The translations under genes were made by a program, and so were the position numbers. The notes below the pieces were generated by a model. The model made no database searches and was not told where the DNA came from. It saw only the letters and a program-made list of their open reading frames with translations. From assembly GCA_001189345.1 (NCBI GenBank), contig LFKV01000009.1, forward strand, positions 83,737-147,736: 64,000 nucleotides of DNA, read 5' to 3'. This DNA comes from Candidatus Paraburkholderia kirkii. GTDB taxonomy: Bacteria > Pseudomonadota > Gammaproteobacteria > Burkholderiales > Burkholderiaceae. This document shows, piece after piece, positions 37,515 to 47,486 of this stretch. Position 1 is the stretch's first letter. Every line of letters begins with the position of its first letter.

Positions 37515-38069
37515 TCACGATTTGCTCATCCACGCCTTGAAGCCGTCGTGCCCGAGACGGCGCAGCGTTTCGATATTGCGTTCGTAAATGTCGGACGCAT
37601 CGGGGAAGGCATCGACCGCGCGATCGATGCTTGCTTCGCGCAACAGATGAAAAATCGGATACGGCGCGCGATTCGTGTAGTTGTCGATATCGTCGGGCGC
37701 GGTGCCCTCGAACCGATACCGCGGATGGAAGCTCGCGATCTGCAATTCGCCCCCGAGCCCCATCTGATCGAGCAGGCGCTCGGCGAAGAAGAGGGCGTCG
37801 TTGTAGTCGGCGAAATCGGCGAACGCATGCGGCGTGACGAAAAGCGTCGTGTCCACTGTTTCCGGATCGGTTTCTTTCAGCAGACGAAGCTCTTCCGCGA
37901 GCTCGACGACCAGATCGTCGACGCCGCGCGCCTCGCTTACCACATAGCGAATCTGCTTTTTGGCATGTTCGCTCTTCGCGAACGGGCACAGGTTGAGGCC
38001 GATCACCGCGCGGGTGAGCCAGTGCTGGGTCGCCGCGATCACTTCGTCGCGGGTGCTGCCGTCAGTCAT
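37515..38069 (-). CDS. DUF1415 family protein
   Basis: A 184-residue protein of DUF1415: TQHWLTRAVIGLNLCPFAKS, LVTPHAFADFADYND-like segment, and YPIFHLLREASIDRAVDAFP. The conserved Cys in NLCPF and the His residues are present. No function is established for the family. Intact, convergent with the broken methyltransferase; its start overlaps the tetR remnant stop by 4 bp. Confidence 0.88.
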   Translation of the reverse strand: MTDGSTRDEVIAATQHWLTRAVIGLNLCPFAKSEHAKKQIRYVVSEARGVDDLVVELAEELRLLKETDPETVDTTLFVTPHAFADFADYNDALFFAERLLDQMGLGGELQIASFHPRYRFEGTAPDDIDNYTNRAPYPIFHLLREASIDRAVDAFPDASDIYERNIETLRRLGHDGFKAWMSKS

Positions 38070-38521
38070 GAATTTTCCTGTTTGCTATGCCCGGCGCACG
38101 CCGCGTCGATCAATGCGCGCGCAATGCGCGGCGCCGCGAGCAGCGGGCCGGAGCCCGGGCCGTAGGTCTGACTCGTCGCGTAGATGCCGTCGACCAGCAA
38201 CGCGAGCGATTCCGCCAGTTCGACAGGATTATCCGCTCCCGCGGCCGTGGAAATCTCGACGAGACGCGTCATCAGATACGTTTTATTGCGCTCAACCGAT
38301 TGCCGGGCCGGATGCGCGGGATCGCCGAATTCGCACGCGATGTTCACGAACGGGCAGCCGCGGTAATCCGGCGCCGACGCGCGCTTCACGAGGTCCTCGA
38401 GCACCTGGATCATCTGATTCGCCGGATCCTGCGGATGCTTCGCGACGCTCGCTTCGAAGCGCCGTCGGAAGCCTTCGTCCATACGGTCCAGATACGCGAC
38501 CACGAGTTCGTCCTTCGACTT
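38066..38521 (-). pseudogene. TetR family regulator, 5' part deleted
   Basis: The C-terminal 150 residues of a TetR regulator: SKDELVVAYLDRMDEGFRRR, then DYRGCPFVNIACEFGDPAHP and the helical ligand-binding part. The N-terminal DNA-binding domain (about 45-50 residues) is gone; upstream of the Ser of SKDEL the DNA switches abruptly to an MFS gene on the other strand. It cannot bind DNA. Confidence 0.82.
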
Positions 38522-38770
38522 TTCGTTTGCGGCGCGAGCACGAACGGTTACGTCGGCACGCATCTGATCGCGATGTGCTCGGACTACGGCATGACGCAAG
38601 TCCAGGGCGCAACGCTGCTCGCCGCGATGGGCATCTTCGATCTTTTCGGCACGACGCTCTCCGGCTGGCTGTCGGACCGCTTCAACTCGCGCGTGCTGCT
38701 GCTGTTCTGGTACTACGGGCTGCGCGGGCTGTCGCTGATCTATCAAACCCGACGAGGACTCAAGCCATGA
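38522..38770 (+). pseudogene. MFS transporter internal fragment
   Basis: A fragment of about 75 codons: FVCGASTNGYVGTHLIAMCS, then GATLLAAMGIFDLFGTTLSG and SDRFNSRVLLLFWYYGLRG. These are middle helices of an oxalate/formate- or monocarboxylate-type MFS carrier. Both ends are missing: the 5' end at the junction with the tetR remnant and the 3' end just before the nitroreductase start. Confidence 0.78.
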
Positions 38771-39363
38771 CCGCGAAACCCGCTCCGATCGAGATCGACA
38801 TCCACGAACTGATCGCCGGCCGCTGGAGCCCGCGCGCCTTTTCCGACAAGCCCATCGAGCGCGCGCAATTGCATCGCCTGCTCGAGGCGGCGCGCTGGGC
38901 GCCGTCGTCGAACAATCTGCAGCCGTGGCGTTTCATCGCGTTCGATCGTCATCGCGACGAAGCGGCGTTCAAACGTGTGTTCGACACGCTGGCGCCCTCG
39001 AATCAGAAATGGAACGTGAACGTGCCGCTGTTCATCTGCGTGACGGCCTTGACGCTCACGCCGAAGGGCGAGGCCAACCGCACCGCCGCGTAAGACACGG
39101 GCACGGCCGCGATGACGCTGGTGCTGCAGGCGCACGCGCTCGGCCTGGCGACGCATCAGATGGGCGGCTTCGACCGCGACGCCTTCCGTCAGGCATTCTC
39201 GATTCCCGAGGACGTGCAGATCATCGCGATGATCGCGATCGGCCATCACGGCGACGCGAGCCAGCTCGACGAAGCATTGCGCGAGCGCGAGGCCGCGCCG
39301 CGCGCGCGTCGAACGCTGGGCGAAACGGCGTTCGAAGGCGCCTGGAACAAGGCGTTCGAATAA
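38767..39363 (+). pseudogene. Nitroreductase family protein with in-frame stop
   Basis: One frame of 198 codons is interrupted by TAA at 39091-39093. Before it: LIAGRWSPRAFSDKPIERAQ, RWAPSSNNLQPWRFIAFDR (FMN-binding). After it: DTGTAAMTLVLQAHALGLAT, HQMGGFDRDAFRQAFSIP and IAIGHHGDASQLDE. The stop replaces the conserved Tyr of the YDTG segment. Nitroreductases of this family are FMN-dependent NAD(P)H oxidoreductases. Confidence 0.87.
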
Positions 39364-39375
39364 GCGCCACGGCGC

Positions 39376-40863
39376 TCAGGGCTCGTCCGCGGCCGACAGC
39401 GGACGAGCGACGTCCTCCAGCGCCCTGCGCTCCGCCGCAACGCCCCAGATGCCCGCGACGGCCGCCGCCGCGATCATCAGCACCGAACCGATCAGATAGC
39501 CCGCGAACACGGCGCCGCGTTCGTGGGTATCGATCAGCTGACCGAAGAGCGCCGGGCCGACGATGCCGCCGAGCGCCGTGCCGAACGCGTAGAACACGGC
39601 GATGGCCAGCGCGCGAATCTCCAGCGGGAAGGTTTCGCTGACCGTCAAATAAGCCGAACTCGCCGCCGCCGACGCGAAGAAGAAAATCACCATCCACGCG
39701 ATGGTCTGGGTCGTCACGCTGAGCATGCCTTGCATGAACATCCAGCCGCTCACGGTCAGCAGCACGCCCGAAATCGCGTACGTGAACGCGATCATCCTGC
39801 GCCGGCCGAGTACGTCGAAGAGCCGGCCGAGCATCACCGGCCCGAGGAAATTGCCCGCCGCGAACGGCAGCACGTACCAGCCGATGTGATCGCCGGGCAC
39901 GTGATAGAAGTCCGTCAGCACGAGCGCGTAGGTGAAAAAGATCGCGTTGTAGAAGAACGCCTGCGCCGTCATCAGCGTGAGTCCGACGAGCGAGCGACTG
40001 CGATGCGCGTCGAAAAGCGTATGCACGACCTCGCGCAGCGGCGTCTGCTCGCGTGCATGCAGACGCAGCGGTTTCACCGGCGTATCGGGAATCTCGACGC
40101 CGTGCTGCCGAAAATGTGCCTCGATCTCCTCGACGACCCGCTGCGCCTCCTCCGCGCGGTTATGGGTGATGAGCCAGCGCGGACTTTCCGGCACCCACAT
40201 CCGCATGAGGAGAATCGTGAGTCCGAGCACCGCGCCGATCAGAAAGCACGCGCGCCAGCCCCAGTCGGGCGGAAGCAGGCCCGGATCGAGCAGCACGAGC
40301 GAGCCCGCCGCGCCGATGCCCGCGCCGATCCAGAACGTGCCGTTGATCGCGAGATCGGTCCAGCCGCGCAGGCGCGCGGGCGTGAATTCCTGAATCGTCG
40401 AATTGATCGCCGTGTATTCGCCGCCGATGCCCGCGCCGGTAAGGAAGCGGAACAGCACGAAGGTCGCGAGATTCCACGAGAACGCGGTCGCGGCCGTCGC
40501 CGCCACGTAGAGAAAGAGCGTGATGAAGAACAGCTTGCGCCGTCCGAGCCGGTCCGTGAGCCAGCCGAAGCCGAGCGCGCCGAGCACCGCGCCCGCGATG
40601 TACGCGCTCCCGGCGATACCGACGTCGGCATTGGAGAACTGCAGCACCGGACTCGTCTTGAGCGCGCTCGCGACCGCGCCGGCGAGCGTGACTTCGAGCC
40701 CGTCGAACAGCCAGGTGATGCCGAGGGCGAGCACGATCAGCGTGTGAAAGCGTCCCCATGGCAGACGATCGAGGCGCCCGGGCAGATCAGTTTCGATGAT
40801 TCCGGGTCGTCCGGTGGTCTGGTCGTTCAAACGGTTTTCCTGTGATGCGGCGGTTTCGCTCAT
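39376..40863 (-). CDS. MFS transporter (sugar/aromatic acid porter type)
   Basis: A 495-residue carrier with twelve predicted helices and a soluble loop after helix six. The family motifs DRLGRRKLFFI (loop 2-3), AGIGGEYTAINSTIQEFTPA, and VPESPRWLITHNR (end of helix six) point to the sugar-porter-like subfamily. The second-half repeat FDVLGRRRMIAFTY is present. Substrate is unknown. It is one of few open accessory genes in this region. Confidence 0.88.
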   Translation of the reverse strand: MSETAASQENRLNDQTTGRPGIIETDLPGRLDRLPWGRFHTLIVLALGITWLFDGLEVTLAGAVASALKTSPVLQFSNADVGIAGSAYIAGAVLGALGFGWLTDRLGRRKLFFITLFLYVAATAATAFSWNLATFVLFRFLTGAGIGGEYTAINSTIQEFTPARLRGWTDLAINGTFWIGAGIGAAGSLVLLDPGLLPPDWGWRACFLIGAVLGLTILLMRMWVPESPRWLITHNRAEEAQRVVEEIEAHFRQHGVEIPDTPVKPLRLHAREQTPLREVVHTLFDAHRSRSLVGLTLMTAQAFFYNAIFFTYALVLTDFYHVPGDHIGWYVLPFAAGNFLGPVMLGRLFDVLGRRRMIAFTYAISGVLLTVSGWMFMQGMLSVTTQTIAWMVIFFFASAAASSAYLTVSETFPLEIRALAIAVFYAFGTALGGIVGPALFGQLIDTHERGAVFAGYLIGSVLMIAAAAVAGIWGVAAERRALEDVARPLSAADEP

Positions 40864-41077
40864 GTGCTTCGGATGCGCCCGGCGAATGTGCCGGCGCGTG
40901 CGGGAAGGTCAAAAATTGCTGACGAGTGAGCAAGTTGCATTCCGCTTTTGCCGAATTCGCCGAATAAACCCGGCGGTTTAAAAATAGCGGAAGTGCGGTT
41001 GATGCGTGCTTCTGAACGTGATAAAAACGCCGTCCATGTCCGAATGCGGCCGCGTGCGACGAGGCCGCCCATGCACC

Positions 41078-42331
41078 ATGACTTATTGCGCGATCGATTT
41101 CGGTACGTCGAACTCCGCCGTCGCTCTTCCCGATGGCTTGTCGATTCGGCTAGCGCCCGTCGAAGGCGAGGCGACCACGCTGTCCACCGCTGTCTTCTTC
41201 AACACCGACGAGGATAACCAGTCTTACGGCCGCGCGGCGCTGGAAGCGTACATCGACGGCTTCGACGGCCGTCTGATGCGCTCGATGAAGAGCATTCTCG
41301 GCTCGGCGCTCGGGGACAGCACCACCGATCTCGGCGACGGCTCCGCGATCAAATACACTAACGTCATCATGCTCTTTCTGCAACATCTGAAGCAGAAGGC
41401 GCAGGCGGTCGCCGCCGAGCCGCTCACGCGCGCCGTACTCGGCCGCCCGGTATTTTTCGTCGACGACGATCCGCGCGCCGACCGCATGGCGCAGAAGCAG
41501 CTCGAAGCGTGCGCGCACGCGGTCGGGCTGCACGAGATCACTTTCAGTATGAGCCGATCGCCGCGGCCTTCGACTACGAAGCCAGCCTGACCGAAGAGGG
41601 CCTCGTGCTCGTCGCGGATATCGGCGGCGGCACGTCGGACTTCTCGCTGGTGCGCGTCGGTCCCGAGGGCGCGCGCCATCTCGACCGCAAGGACGACGTG
41701 CTCGCGCATCACGGCGTGCACGTCGCCGGAACGGACTTCGACCGCCGCGTCGAGCTCGCCACCATCCTGTGCGAGCTCGGCTATCAGTCGCTCGACCCGC
41801 AAGGCCGCGAGGTGCCGAGCCGCGTCTATTTCAATCTCGCGACCTGGCATCTGACCAATACCGTCTATCTACACGCCCAAGCGCGTGAGCGAATTGCAGC
41901 TGATGCGTCATCTCTACACCGAGGCGCGTCACCACGACCGCCTGATGCGCGTCGTCGGCCGCCGGCTCGGTCACGCGCTGACCGCGCATGCGGAAGAGGC
42001 GAAGACCGACGTCGCGGCGGGCGGCGCGACCGAAATCGACATGGAAGAGGTGGAAGAGGTGCTGCGCGTCGCCTTCGACGAGGCGCAACTGATCGAGGCC
42101 GGCGCCGACGAGACGCGGCGGATCGTCGATGCGGCGCGAGAGACGATCAGACGCGCCGGCGTGGCCGACGCGGATGTGGGCGCCGTGTATTTCACCGGCG
42201 GCACGACCGGGCTGCGGTTTCTTTCCGATGCGTTGTCGGCGGCGTTTCCCGGCGCGCGGCCGGTGTTCGGCGATCGCCTGGCCAGCGTGGCGAAGGGGCT
42301 CGGCATTTACGCGCGGCGCGTCTTCGCCTGA
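41078..42331 (+). pseudogene. yegD: Hsp70-like protein YegD, two frame breaks
   Basis: The N-terminal actin-like ATPase motif YCAIDFGTSNSAVALPDG is typical of YegD. After GLHEIT one base is missing near 41542; the correct frame gives FQYEPIAAAFDYEASL and LVADIGGGTSDFSLVRVG. Then TCTATCTA at 41864-41871 is a 4-bp tandem duplication that shifts the frame back; without it the text reads NTVYTPKRVSELQLMRHLYT and ends GLGIYARRVFA at 42331. The two changes sum to +3, so the outer parts share a frame. YegD proteins are Hsp70 relatives of unknown function. Confidence 0.86.
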
Positions 42332-42357
42332 TGCCCCGTACCGACCGAAGACGCAAA

Positions 42358-42388
42358 ACAAAAACCCCGCTGAAGCGGGGTTTTTTTC
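42358..42388. terminator. Bidirectional terminator between yegD and cspA
   Basis: AAAAACCCCGC and GCGGGGTTTTTTT pair around a TGAA loop. A run on one side and T run on the other serve both converging genes. Confidence 0.93.
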
Positions 42389-42407
42389 ATACGAATTCTC
42401 GCGGGTC

Positions 42408-42611
42408 TTAAACCGGCTTGATGTTCGCGGCTTGCTTGCCCTTCGGGCCAGTCTTCACTTCGTAGAAAACCTTTTGGTTTTCCTGAAGCGTCTTGAAGCC
42501 TTCGATGCGGATTTCCGAGAAGTGCGCGAATAGATCTCCGCCGCCGCCATCCGGAATGATGAAGCCAAAGCCCTTTGCGTCAAAGAACCACTTGACGGTA
42601 CCGGTTTCCAT
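42408..42611 (-). CDS. cspA: Cold shock protein, CspA family
   Basis: A 67-residue cold-shock domain. [15 protein letters not shown] carries RNP1 (GFGFI) and DLFAHFSEI carries RNP2 (LFAHF). It binds single-stranded RNA and DNA. A long AT-richer leader of at least 150 bp upstream is usual for temperature-regulated csp mRNAs. METGTVKW is the standard start. Confidence 0.95.
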   Translation of the reverse strand: METGTVKWFFDAKGFGFIIPDGGGGDLFAHFSEIRIEGFKTLQENQKVFYEVKTGPKGKQAANIKPV

Positions 42612-43059
42612 GTTACTTGTTCCAACAGATGAATAAGGCCGAAGCCCAAGGTGCGGAAAATCAAGGAAGGGGCAATGGGACCAACCGGAGTACCGTGATG
42701 GCGAACTACGAAAGACCAATTCACTCGCCACTTGAAATCCTCCAAGGAGCTTTATACGGCGAAACGATTTCCCGATCAAATAATATCCGACAACTCTGAG
42801 GGGTTTTTGAGACGGGCAAGGTTCTTCTTCAAATCTTACATTTGCTTTTCAGTTCGCGCGAAAAAGCGTTAAAAAGGCGGAGATTTCTCGACAGTGTGCA
42901 CTGCATTCGAAAGGTGCAACCGTTAAACTACGCACCGACCTAAAAACGGTTGCACCGGCATCGCCGGCCGGATCGTCGGAGGCATTCCGGCATCCACGGC
43001 AGTCGCGGCACGGCTGGCCGCATGCGAAGCGCGAGCGGCGCGAAACACAGGAGAAGAAG
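42612..43059. other. Gene-free region between cspA and a broken amino-acid permease
   Basis: No gene is supported in these 448 bases. The left part would be the cspA leader and promoter (minus strand). A perfect 12-bp inverted repeat lies at 42913-42956 and is listed separately. A ribosome site, AGGAGAAGAAG, at the right end serves the permease. Confidence 0.5.
42913..42956. repeat. Perfect 12-bp inverted repeat upstream of the permease
   Basis: GGTGCAACCGTT at 42913-42924 and AACGGTTGCACC at 42945-42956 are exact reverse complements separated by 20 bp. No T tail follows, so it is not a simple terminator. It could be a two-site operator or an RNA hairpin in the permease leader. Confidence 0.7.
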
Positions 43060-44651
43060 TTGAAAAGTTCCATACAGAGAAATATCGGCCCGATGGCGCT
43101 ATGTTGACCGGGCTCGGGTCCATCATCGGTTCAGGCTGGCTTTTCGGCGCATGGAAGGCCGCCAAGATCGCGGGGCCGGCCGCGATCATCGCGTGGGTGA
43201 CCGGCGCAGTCGTCATTCTGGCGATCGCACTGACCTACGCCGAGCTCGGCGCGATGTTCCCGGAGTCCGGCGGCATGGTGCGGTATGCGCGCTACTCGCA
43301 TGGCGCGCTCGTCGGTTTCATCAGCGCGTGGGCGAACTGGATCGCGATCGTCTCGGTCATTCCGATCGAAGCCGAAGCGTCGATTCAATATATGAGCACC
43401 TGGCCGTATGACTGGGCGCATGCGCTGTTCGTCAACGAGTCGCTCACGCCGATGGGCCTCGCGCTATCGGCGCTGCTCGTGATCGTCTACTTCATGCTGA
43501 ACTACTGGGGCGTGAAGGTGTTCGTGCGCGCGAACTCCGCGATCACGATCTTCAAGTTCCTGATTCCGGGCGCGACCATCGCGGGCCTCGTCTTCACCGG
43601 ATTCCACGCGGAGAATTTCGGCACGACCTCGGACTTCACGCCGTACGGCTGGCCGGCCGTGCTGACGGCCGTGGCGACGAGCGGCATCGTGTTCAGCTTC
43701 AACGGTTTCCAGAGTCCGGTGAACCTGGCCGGCGAGGCGCGCCATCCGTCGCGCAGCGTGCCGTTCGCGGTGATCGGCTCGATTCTGCTCGCGCTCGTGA
43801 TCTACGTGCTCCTGCAGGTCGCGTACATCGGCGCGGTGAATCCGGCCGACGTGACGAAGGGCTGGTCGCATTTCAACTTCGCGTCGCCGTTCGCGGAACT
43901 GGCGCTCGCCCTCAACCTGAACTGGCTCGCGATCCTGCTGTATGTCGACGCCTTCGTCAGCCCGAGCGGCACCGGCACGACCTACATGGCGACGACCACC
44001 CGCATGATCTACGCGATGGGGCGCAACGGCACGATGCCGAAGATCTTCGGCATCGTGCATCCGTTCTACGGCGTGCCGCGCCGGGCGATGCGGTTCAACC
44101 TGTTCGTCGCGTTCGTCTTCCTGTTCTTTTTCCGCGGCTGGAGCTCGCTCGCGGCGGTGATTTCGGTCGCGACCGTCATCTCGTACCTCGCCGGCCCGGT
44201 GAGCCTGATGGCGCTGCGCCGCTCGGCCACCGATCTCGACCCCCGCTCAAGCTGCCGCTGATGGGCGTGATCGCGCCGTTCGCGTTCGTTTGCGCTTCGT
44301 TCGTGCTGTTCTGGGCGAAGTGGCCGCTTACCGGCGAGATCATTCTGCTGATGGTCGTGGCGCTCCCCGTGTACTTCTATTACCAGCGCAAGACGGGTTT
44401 TGCGGGTTGGGGCCGCGATCTCAAGGCGGCGTGGTGGCTCGTGACTTACCTGCCGTCGATGGCCGTGATGTCGCTGATCGGCAGCACAAGGACTTCGGCG
44501 GCAACGGCACGCTGCCGTACGGATGGACATGGCCGCGGTCACCGTGCTCGCGCTGGTGTTCTATTACTGGGGCGTGCACACGGGCTATCGGACAAAGTAT
44601 CTCGACGAGCGCGAAAGCCGCGAGGAAATTCTTCACGAAATCGGCGCCTGA
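43060..44651 (+). pseudogene. APC superfamily amino-acid permease, four single-base deletions
   Basis: A permease of about 530 residues is spread over four frame changes. It starts at TTG 43060 (LKSSIQRNIGPMAL), loses one base near 43099, then reads MLTGLGSIIGSGWLFGAWKA through twelve-helix APC sequence. Losses near 44241, 44485 and 44526 break the C-terminus; the pieces read PLKLPLMGVIAPFAFVCA, KDFGGNGTLPYGW and MAAVTVLALVFYYWGVHTG, ending at 44651. Frame arithmetic (1592 bp, minus four) is consistent. It resembles aspartate:proton symporter-like permeases; substrate is uncertain. Confidence 0.86.
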
Positions 44652-44684
44652 GCGCTTCCGCTCGATAGCGAAGCCGTTGTCGAC

Positions 44685-44715
44685 AAGCCCGCCTGAGCGA
44701 TCAGGCGGGCTTTTT
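44685..44715. terminator. Terminator between permease and ygiD pseudogenes
   Basis: AAGCCCGCCTGA and TCAGGCGGGCTT form a perfect 12-bp stem with a GCGA tetraloop, followed by TTT. It serves the plus-strand permease and possibly the converging gene. Confidence 0.88.
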
Positions 44716-44734
44716 CGTGTGCGGAGCGACGCGC

Positions 44735-45531
44735 TCAATCATCCGCGAAAACGTAATTCGTCATCGCGAGCGCGCGCTGGAACGTGCCGAGCAACTGGAT
44801 GCCGAGGCGATAGTCGTCCGCCGCCGCGCCGAGCGCGCTGAAGACGGGCAGCAGATGCTCGTCGGTCGGATGCATCAGCGCGGCGTGCGGTGCGCGGGCG
44901 CGATAGTCGAGCAGGGCGTCGACGTCGCGTTCGGCCATGCGCTGCTCTAACCAGTCGGTGAACTCGGCCACGCGCGGATCGGCATCTTCCGGGCGCGCGC
45001 TGAAATCGGCCATGCGCAGGTTGTGCGTGATCTGCCCGGAACCGACGATCATCACGCCGTCATCGCGCCGTCATCGCGCAAGTCGCGCAGCGCGCGGCCG
45101 ATGCGGAAATGGTGCGCGGCGTCGAGGCGCGGCTGAATCGAGAGCTGCGTGATCGGCACGTCGGCGTCGGGGAACATCAGAAGGAGCGGCACCCATGCGC
45201 CGTGATCGAGGCCGTGCTCGGTCGTTGCCGCCGGAATGCCCCGCTCCCCGAGCAGCGCGGCAGCGCGCTTCGCCAGATCGGGCGTGCCGGGCGCGGGGTA
45301 GCGCAGTTCGTAGAGCGCGCGCGGGAAGCCGTAGAAATCGTGGATCGTCTCCGGCCGTTCGGCGGTGCTCGCGGCCGGTTGCGCCGTGCCCCAATGGGCC
45401 GACAGCATCAGAATGGCGCGCGGGCGCGGCAGCGTCTGCCCGAGGGAGGCGAATTCGGCGGACGGCATCGACGGGTCGATCGGCAGCGTCGGCGCGCCGT
45501 GGGAAATGAAAACGGTAGGCAGTCGGCTCAT
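44735..45531 (-). pseudogene. ygiD: LigB-family extradiol dioxygenase (YgiD type), broken by an 11-bp duplication
   Basis: The N-terminal part has PTVFISHGAPTLPIDPSMPS and ILMLSAHWGT with metal-binding histidines, then TEHGLDHGAWVPLLLMFPDA. At LRDLRDDG the frame breaks; the rest, MIVGSGQITHNLRMADFS and PTDEHLLPVFSALGAA, is in another frame. The cause is an exact 11-bp tandem duplication (45057-45078). The length of 797 bp is eleven over a multiple of three. The family includes 4,5-DOPA extradiol dioxygenase. Reinitiation at the overlapping GTG might make a C-terminal fragment. Confidence 0.88.
45057..45078. repeat. 11-bp tandem duplication inside ygiD
   Basis: CCGTCATCGCG occurs twice head to tail at 45057-45067 and 45068-45078. 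Removing one copy restores the reading frame and the sequence RDDGVMIVGSGQITHN. Confidence 0.9.
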
Positions 45532-45640
45532 GGCGGCATGTTCCTGTGGGATCCGCCATCAATGTAGGGCCGCAGGATGCGTTGATAAACGGCTCGCGCG
45601 GCAACGAATTATGTCGCCGATGTTGCTAATCCGGTCGCCG

Positions 45641-46222
45641 TCAGTCGGTTTCGCCGCGCAACCCTTGCCAGGCGGACGCGACCGGCTGCGCGAACCCGAA
45701 CAGGTCGATGACGCGCGCGACCGTGTGATCGACCATTTCGTCGATGGTCGCGGGCTTCTGGTAGAAGGCCGGCAGCGGCGGAAAGATCACGCCGCCCATT
45801 TCGGTGACGGAGGTCATGTTGCGCAGATGCGCGAGGTTGAACGGCGTTTCGCGCACGAGCAGTACGAGGCGGCGGCGCTTCTTGAGCACGACGTCGGCGG
45901 CGCGGGTGACGAGGTTGTCGGAGAGACCGTGCGCGATGCTCGCGAGGGTGCGCATCGAGCAGGGCGCGACGATCATGCCGTCGGTCGCGAAGGAGCCCGA
46001 AGCGATGCTCGCGCCGACATAGCGCACGCTATGGACGACGTCCGCCAGCGCGTGAACGGTGGCGCGGTCGAGATCGAGTTCGTGCTGGATATTGAGCCAG
46101 CCGGCGCTGGAGATGAGCAGATGCGTCTCGACGCCGCCCAGCCGGCGCAGCGTCTCGAGCAGACGCACGCCGTAGATGGCGCCTGTTGCCCCGGTAATCG
46201 CGACGATCAGCCGTCGCTTCAC
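45641..46222 (-). CDS. ubiX: Flavin prenyltransferase UbiX
   Basis: A 193-residue flavoprotein that prenylates FMN to make the cofactor of the UbiD decarboxylase in ubiquinone synthesis. [19 protein letters not shown] is the N-terminal FMN-binding loop; [24 protein letters not shown] and [13 protein letters not shown] are the signature segments. It ends a minus-strand cluster hemA, prfA, prmC, grxD, ubiX, 28 bp after grxD. Intact. Confidence 0.96.
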   Translation of the reverse strand: MKRRLIVAITGATGAIYGVRLLETLRRLGGVETHLLISSAGWLNIQHELDLDRATVHALADVVHSVRYVGASIASGSFATDGMIVAPCSMRTLASIAHGLSDNLVTRAADVVLKKRRRLVLLVRETPFNLAHLRNMTSVTEMGGVIFPPLPAFYQKPATIDEMVDHTVARVIDLFGFAQPVASAWQGLRGETD

Positions 46223-46250
46223 GGCGCGGGCGATTCACAGTCGATATGAC

Positions 46251-46562
46251 TTAAGCCGCGGCGAAGAGCTGTTGCAGCTCGCCGGATTGATACATCTCCA
46301 TCATGATGTCCGAGCCGCCGATGAACTCGCCCTTCACGTAGAGCTGCGGAATGGTCGGCCAGTTGGAAAATTTCTTGATGCCCTGACGGATCGCGTCGTC
46401 CTCGAGCACGTTGACGGTCGTGATCTGATCGACGCCGCATGCCTTGAGCACCTGGATCGCGCGGCCGGAGAAGCCGCACATCGGGAATTGCGCCGTACCC
46501 TTCATGAAGAGGACGACGGGGTTCGAATCGACGATTTGCTTAATGCGTTCTTGCGTATCCAT
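46251..46562 (-). CDS. grxD: Monothiol glutaredoxin GrxD (Grx4)
   Basis: A 103-residue CGFS-type glutaredoxin. PMCGFSGRA holds the single active cysteine, and NWPTIPQLYVKGEFIGGSDI the glutathione-binding region. Proteins of this class carry and deliver [2Fe-2S] clusters with glutathione. It lies between prmC and ubiX. Confidence 0.96.
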   Translation of the reverse strand: MDTQERIKQIVDSNPVVLFMKGTAQFPMCGFSGRAIQVLKACGVDQITTVNVLEDDAIRQGIKKFSNWPTIPQLYVKGEFIGGSDIMMEMYQSGELQQLFAAA

Positions 46563-46649
46563 GGCGTTCCTGCGCGTGAATGTCGGAGGGGATTGATGAT
46601 TGAAACGATAGCGGATTTCGCTTTCCGGGGCTGACGGCCGGGTGCGGGC

Positions 46650-47486
46650 TCAGGCGGTGAAAACGCCGCCGCTGCAGCGTTCGATGCCGGCGAGGTCGCG
46701 CATGGAACGGACTTCGGTGAAGCCGCGCGCCTGAAGCAGCCGGCGCACGGCGTCCGCCTGATCGTAGCCGTGCTCGAGCCACAGCGCGCCGTCGTTCGCG
46801 AGCAGAAACGGCGCCTTTTCGACGATCGTGCGGATCGCCGAAAGCCCGTCGGCTTCGTCGGTGAGCGCGCCGCGCGGCTCGAAGCGCAGATCGCCCTGCT
46901 CGAGATGCGGGTCGCCGCTCGCGATATACGGCGGATTGCTGACGATCGCCTCGAACAACAGCGATGGGTCGAGGCTCGCGGTCCAGTCGCTTTGAACGAA
47001 CGTAACCCGGCCGCCCGCGCGCGCCGGGTCCAGAAGACGATCCGCGTTGCGGCGCGCGACGTCGAGCGCGGCGGGCGAACGATCCACGGCCCACACGCGC
47101 GCATCGGGCCGCGCGTGGGCGATCGAGACCGCGATCGCGCCGGTTCCCGTGCCGAGATCGAGCACGCGCGGGTCCGGCGTAGCGGCGACGACTGCGAGCG
47201 CGGTCTCCACGAGCAATTCGGTTTCCGGGCGCGGAATCAGCGCGTCCGGCGTGACGTCGAAATCGAGGCCGAAAAATTCGCGCCTGCCGGTCAGCTGCGC
47301 GATCGGTTCGCCGGCCAGGCGCCGTGCCGACAGCGCTTCGAAGCTCGCGAAGGCATCGTCCGCAAGCGGCTCGCGATCGCGCGTGATCAACTCCGTGCGC
47401 CGCCAGCCGAGCACGTACATCAGCAGAATGCGCGCTTCGAGTTGCGGCAGTCCGGAAGTCCGCAGCAACTCGGCCGCGGTGCTCAC
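46650..47486 (-). CDS. prmC: Peptide chain release factor N5-glutamine methyltransferase
   Basis: A 278-residue enzyme that methylates the Gln of the GGQ motif in RF1 and RF2. [20 protein letters not shown] binds SAM and [10 protein letters not shown] is the NPPY substrate motif. I start at GTG 47486, which overlaps the prfA stop by 4 bp and reads [15 protein letters not shown]; the longer open frame upstream is antiframe to prfA. The target factor is encoded just upstream. Confidence 0.95.
   Translation of the reverse strand: MSTAAELLRTSGLPQLEARILLMYVLGWRRTELITRDREPLADDAFASFEALSARRLAGEPIAQLTGRREFFGLDFDVTPDALIPRPETELLVETALAVVAATPDPRVLDLGTGTGAIAVSIAHARPDARVWAVDRSPAALDVARRNADRLLDPARAGGRVTFVQSDWTASLDPSLLFEAIVSNPPYIASGDPHLEQGDLRFEPRGALTDEADGLSAIRTIVEKAPFLLANDGALWLEHGYDQADAVRRLLQARGFTEVRSMRDLAGIERCSGGVFTA

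Noticed and set aside
38066..38746. 226-codon TetR-like protein with a novel N-terminus
   Set aside because: The first 75 codons are the antisense of an MFS fragment; the real TetR N-terminus is deleted.
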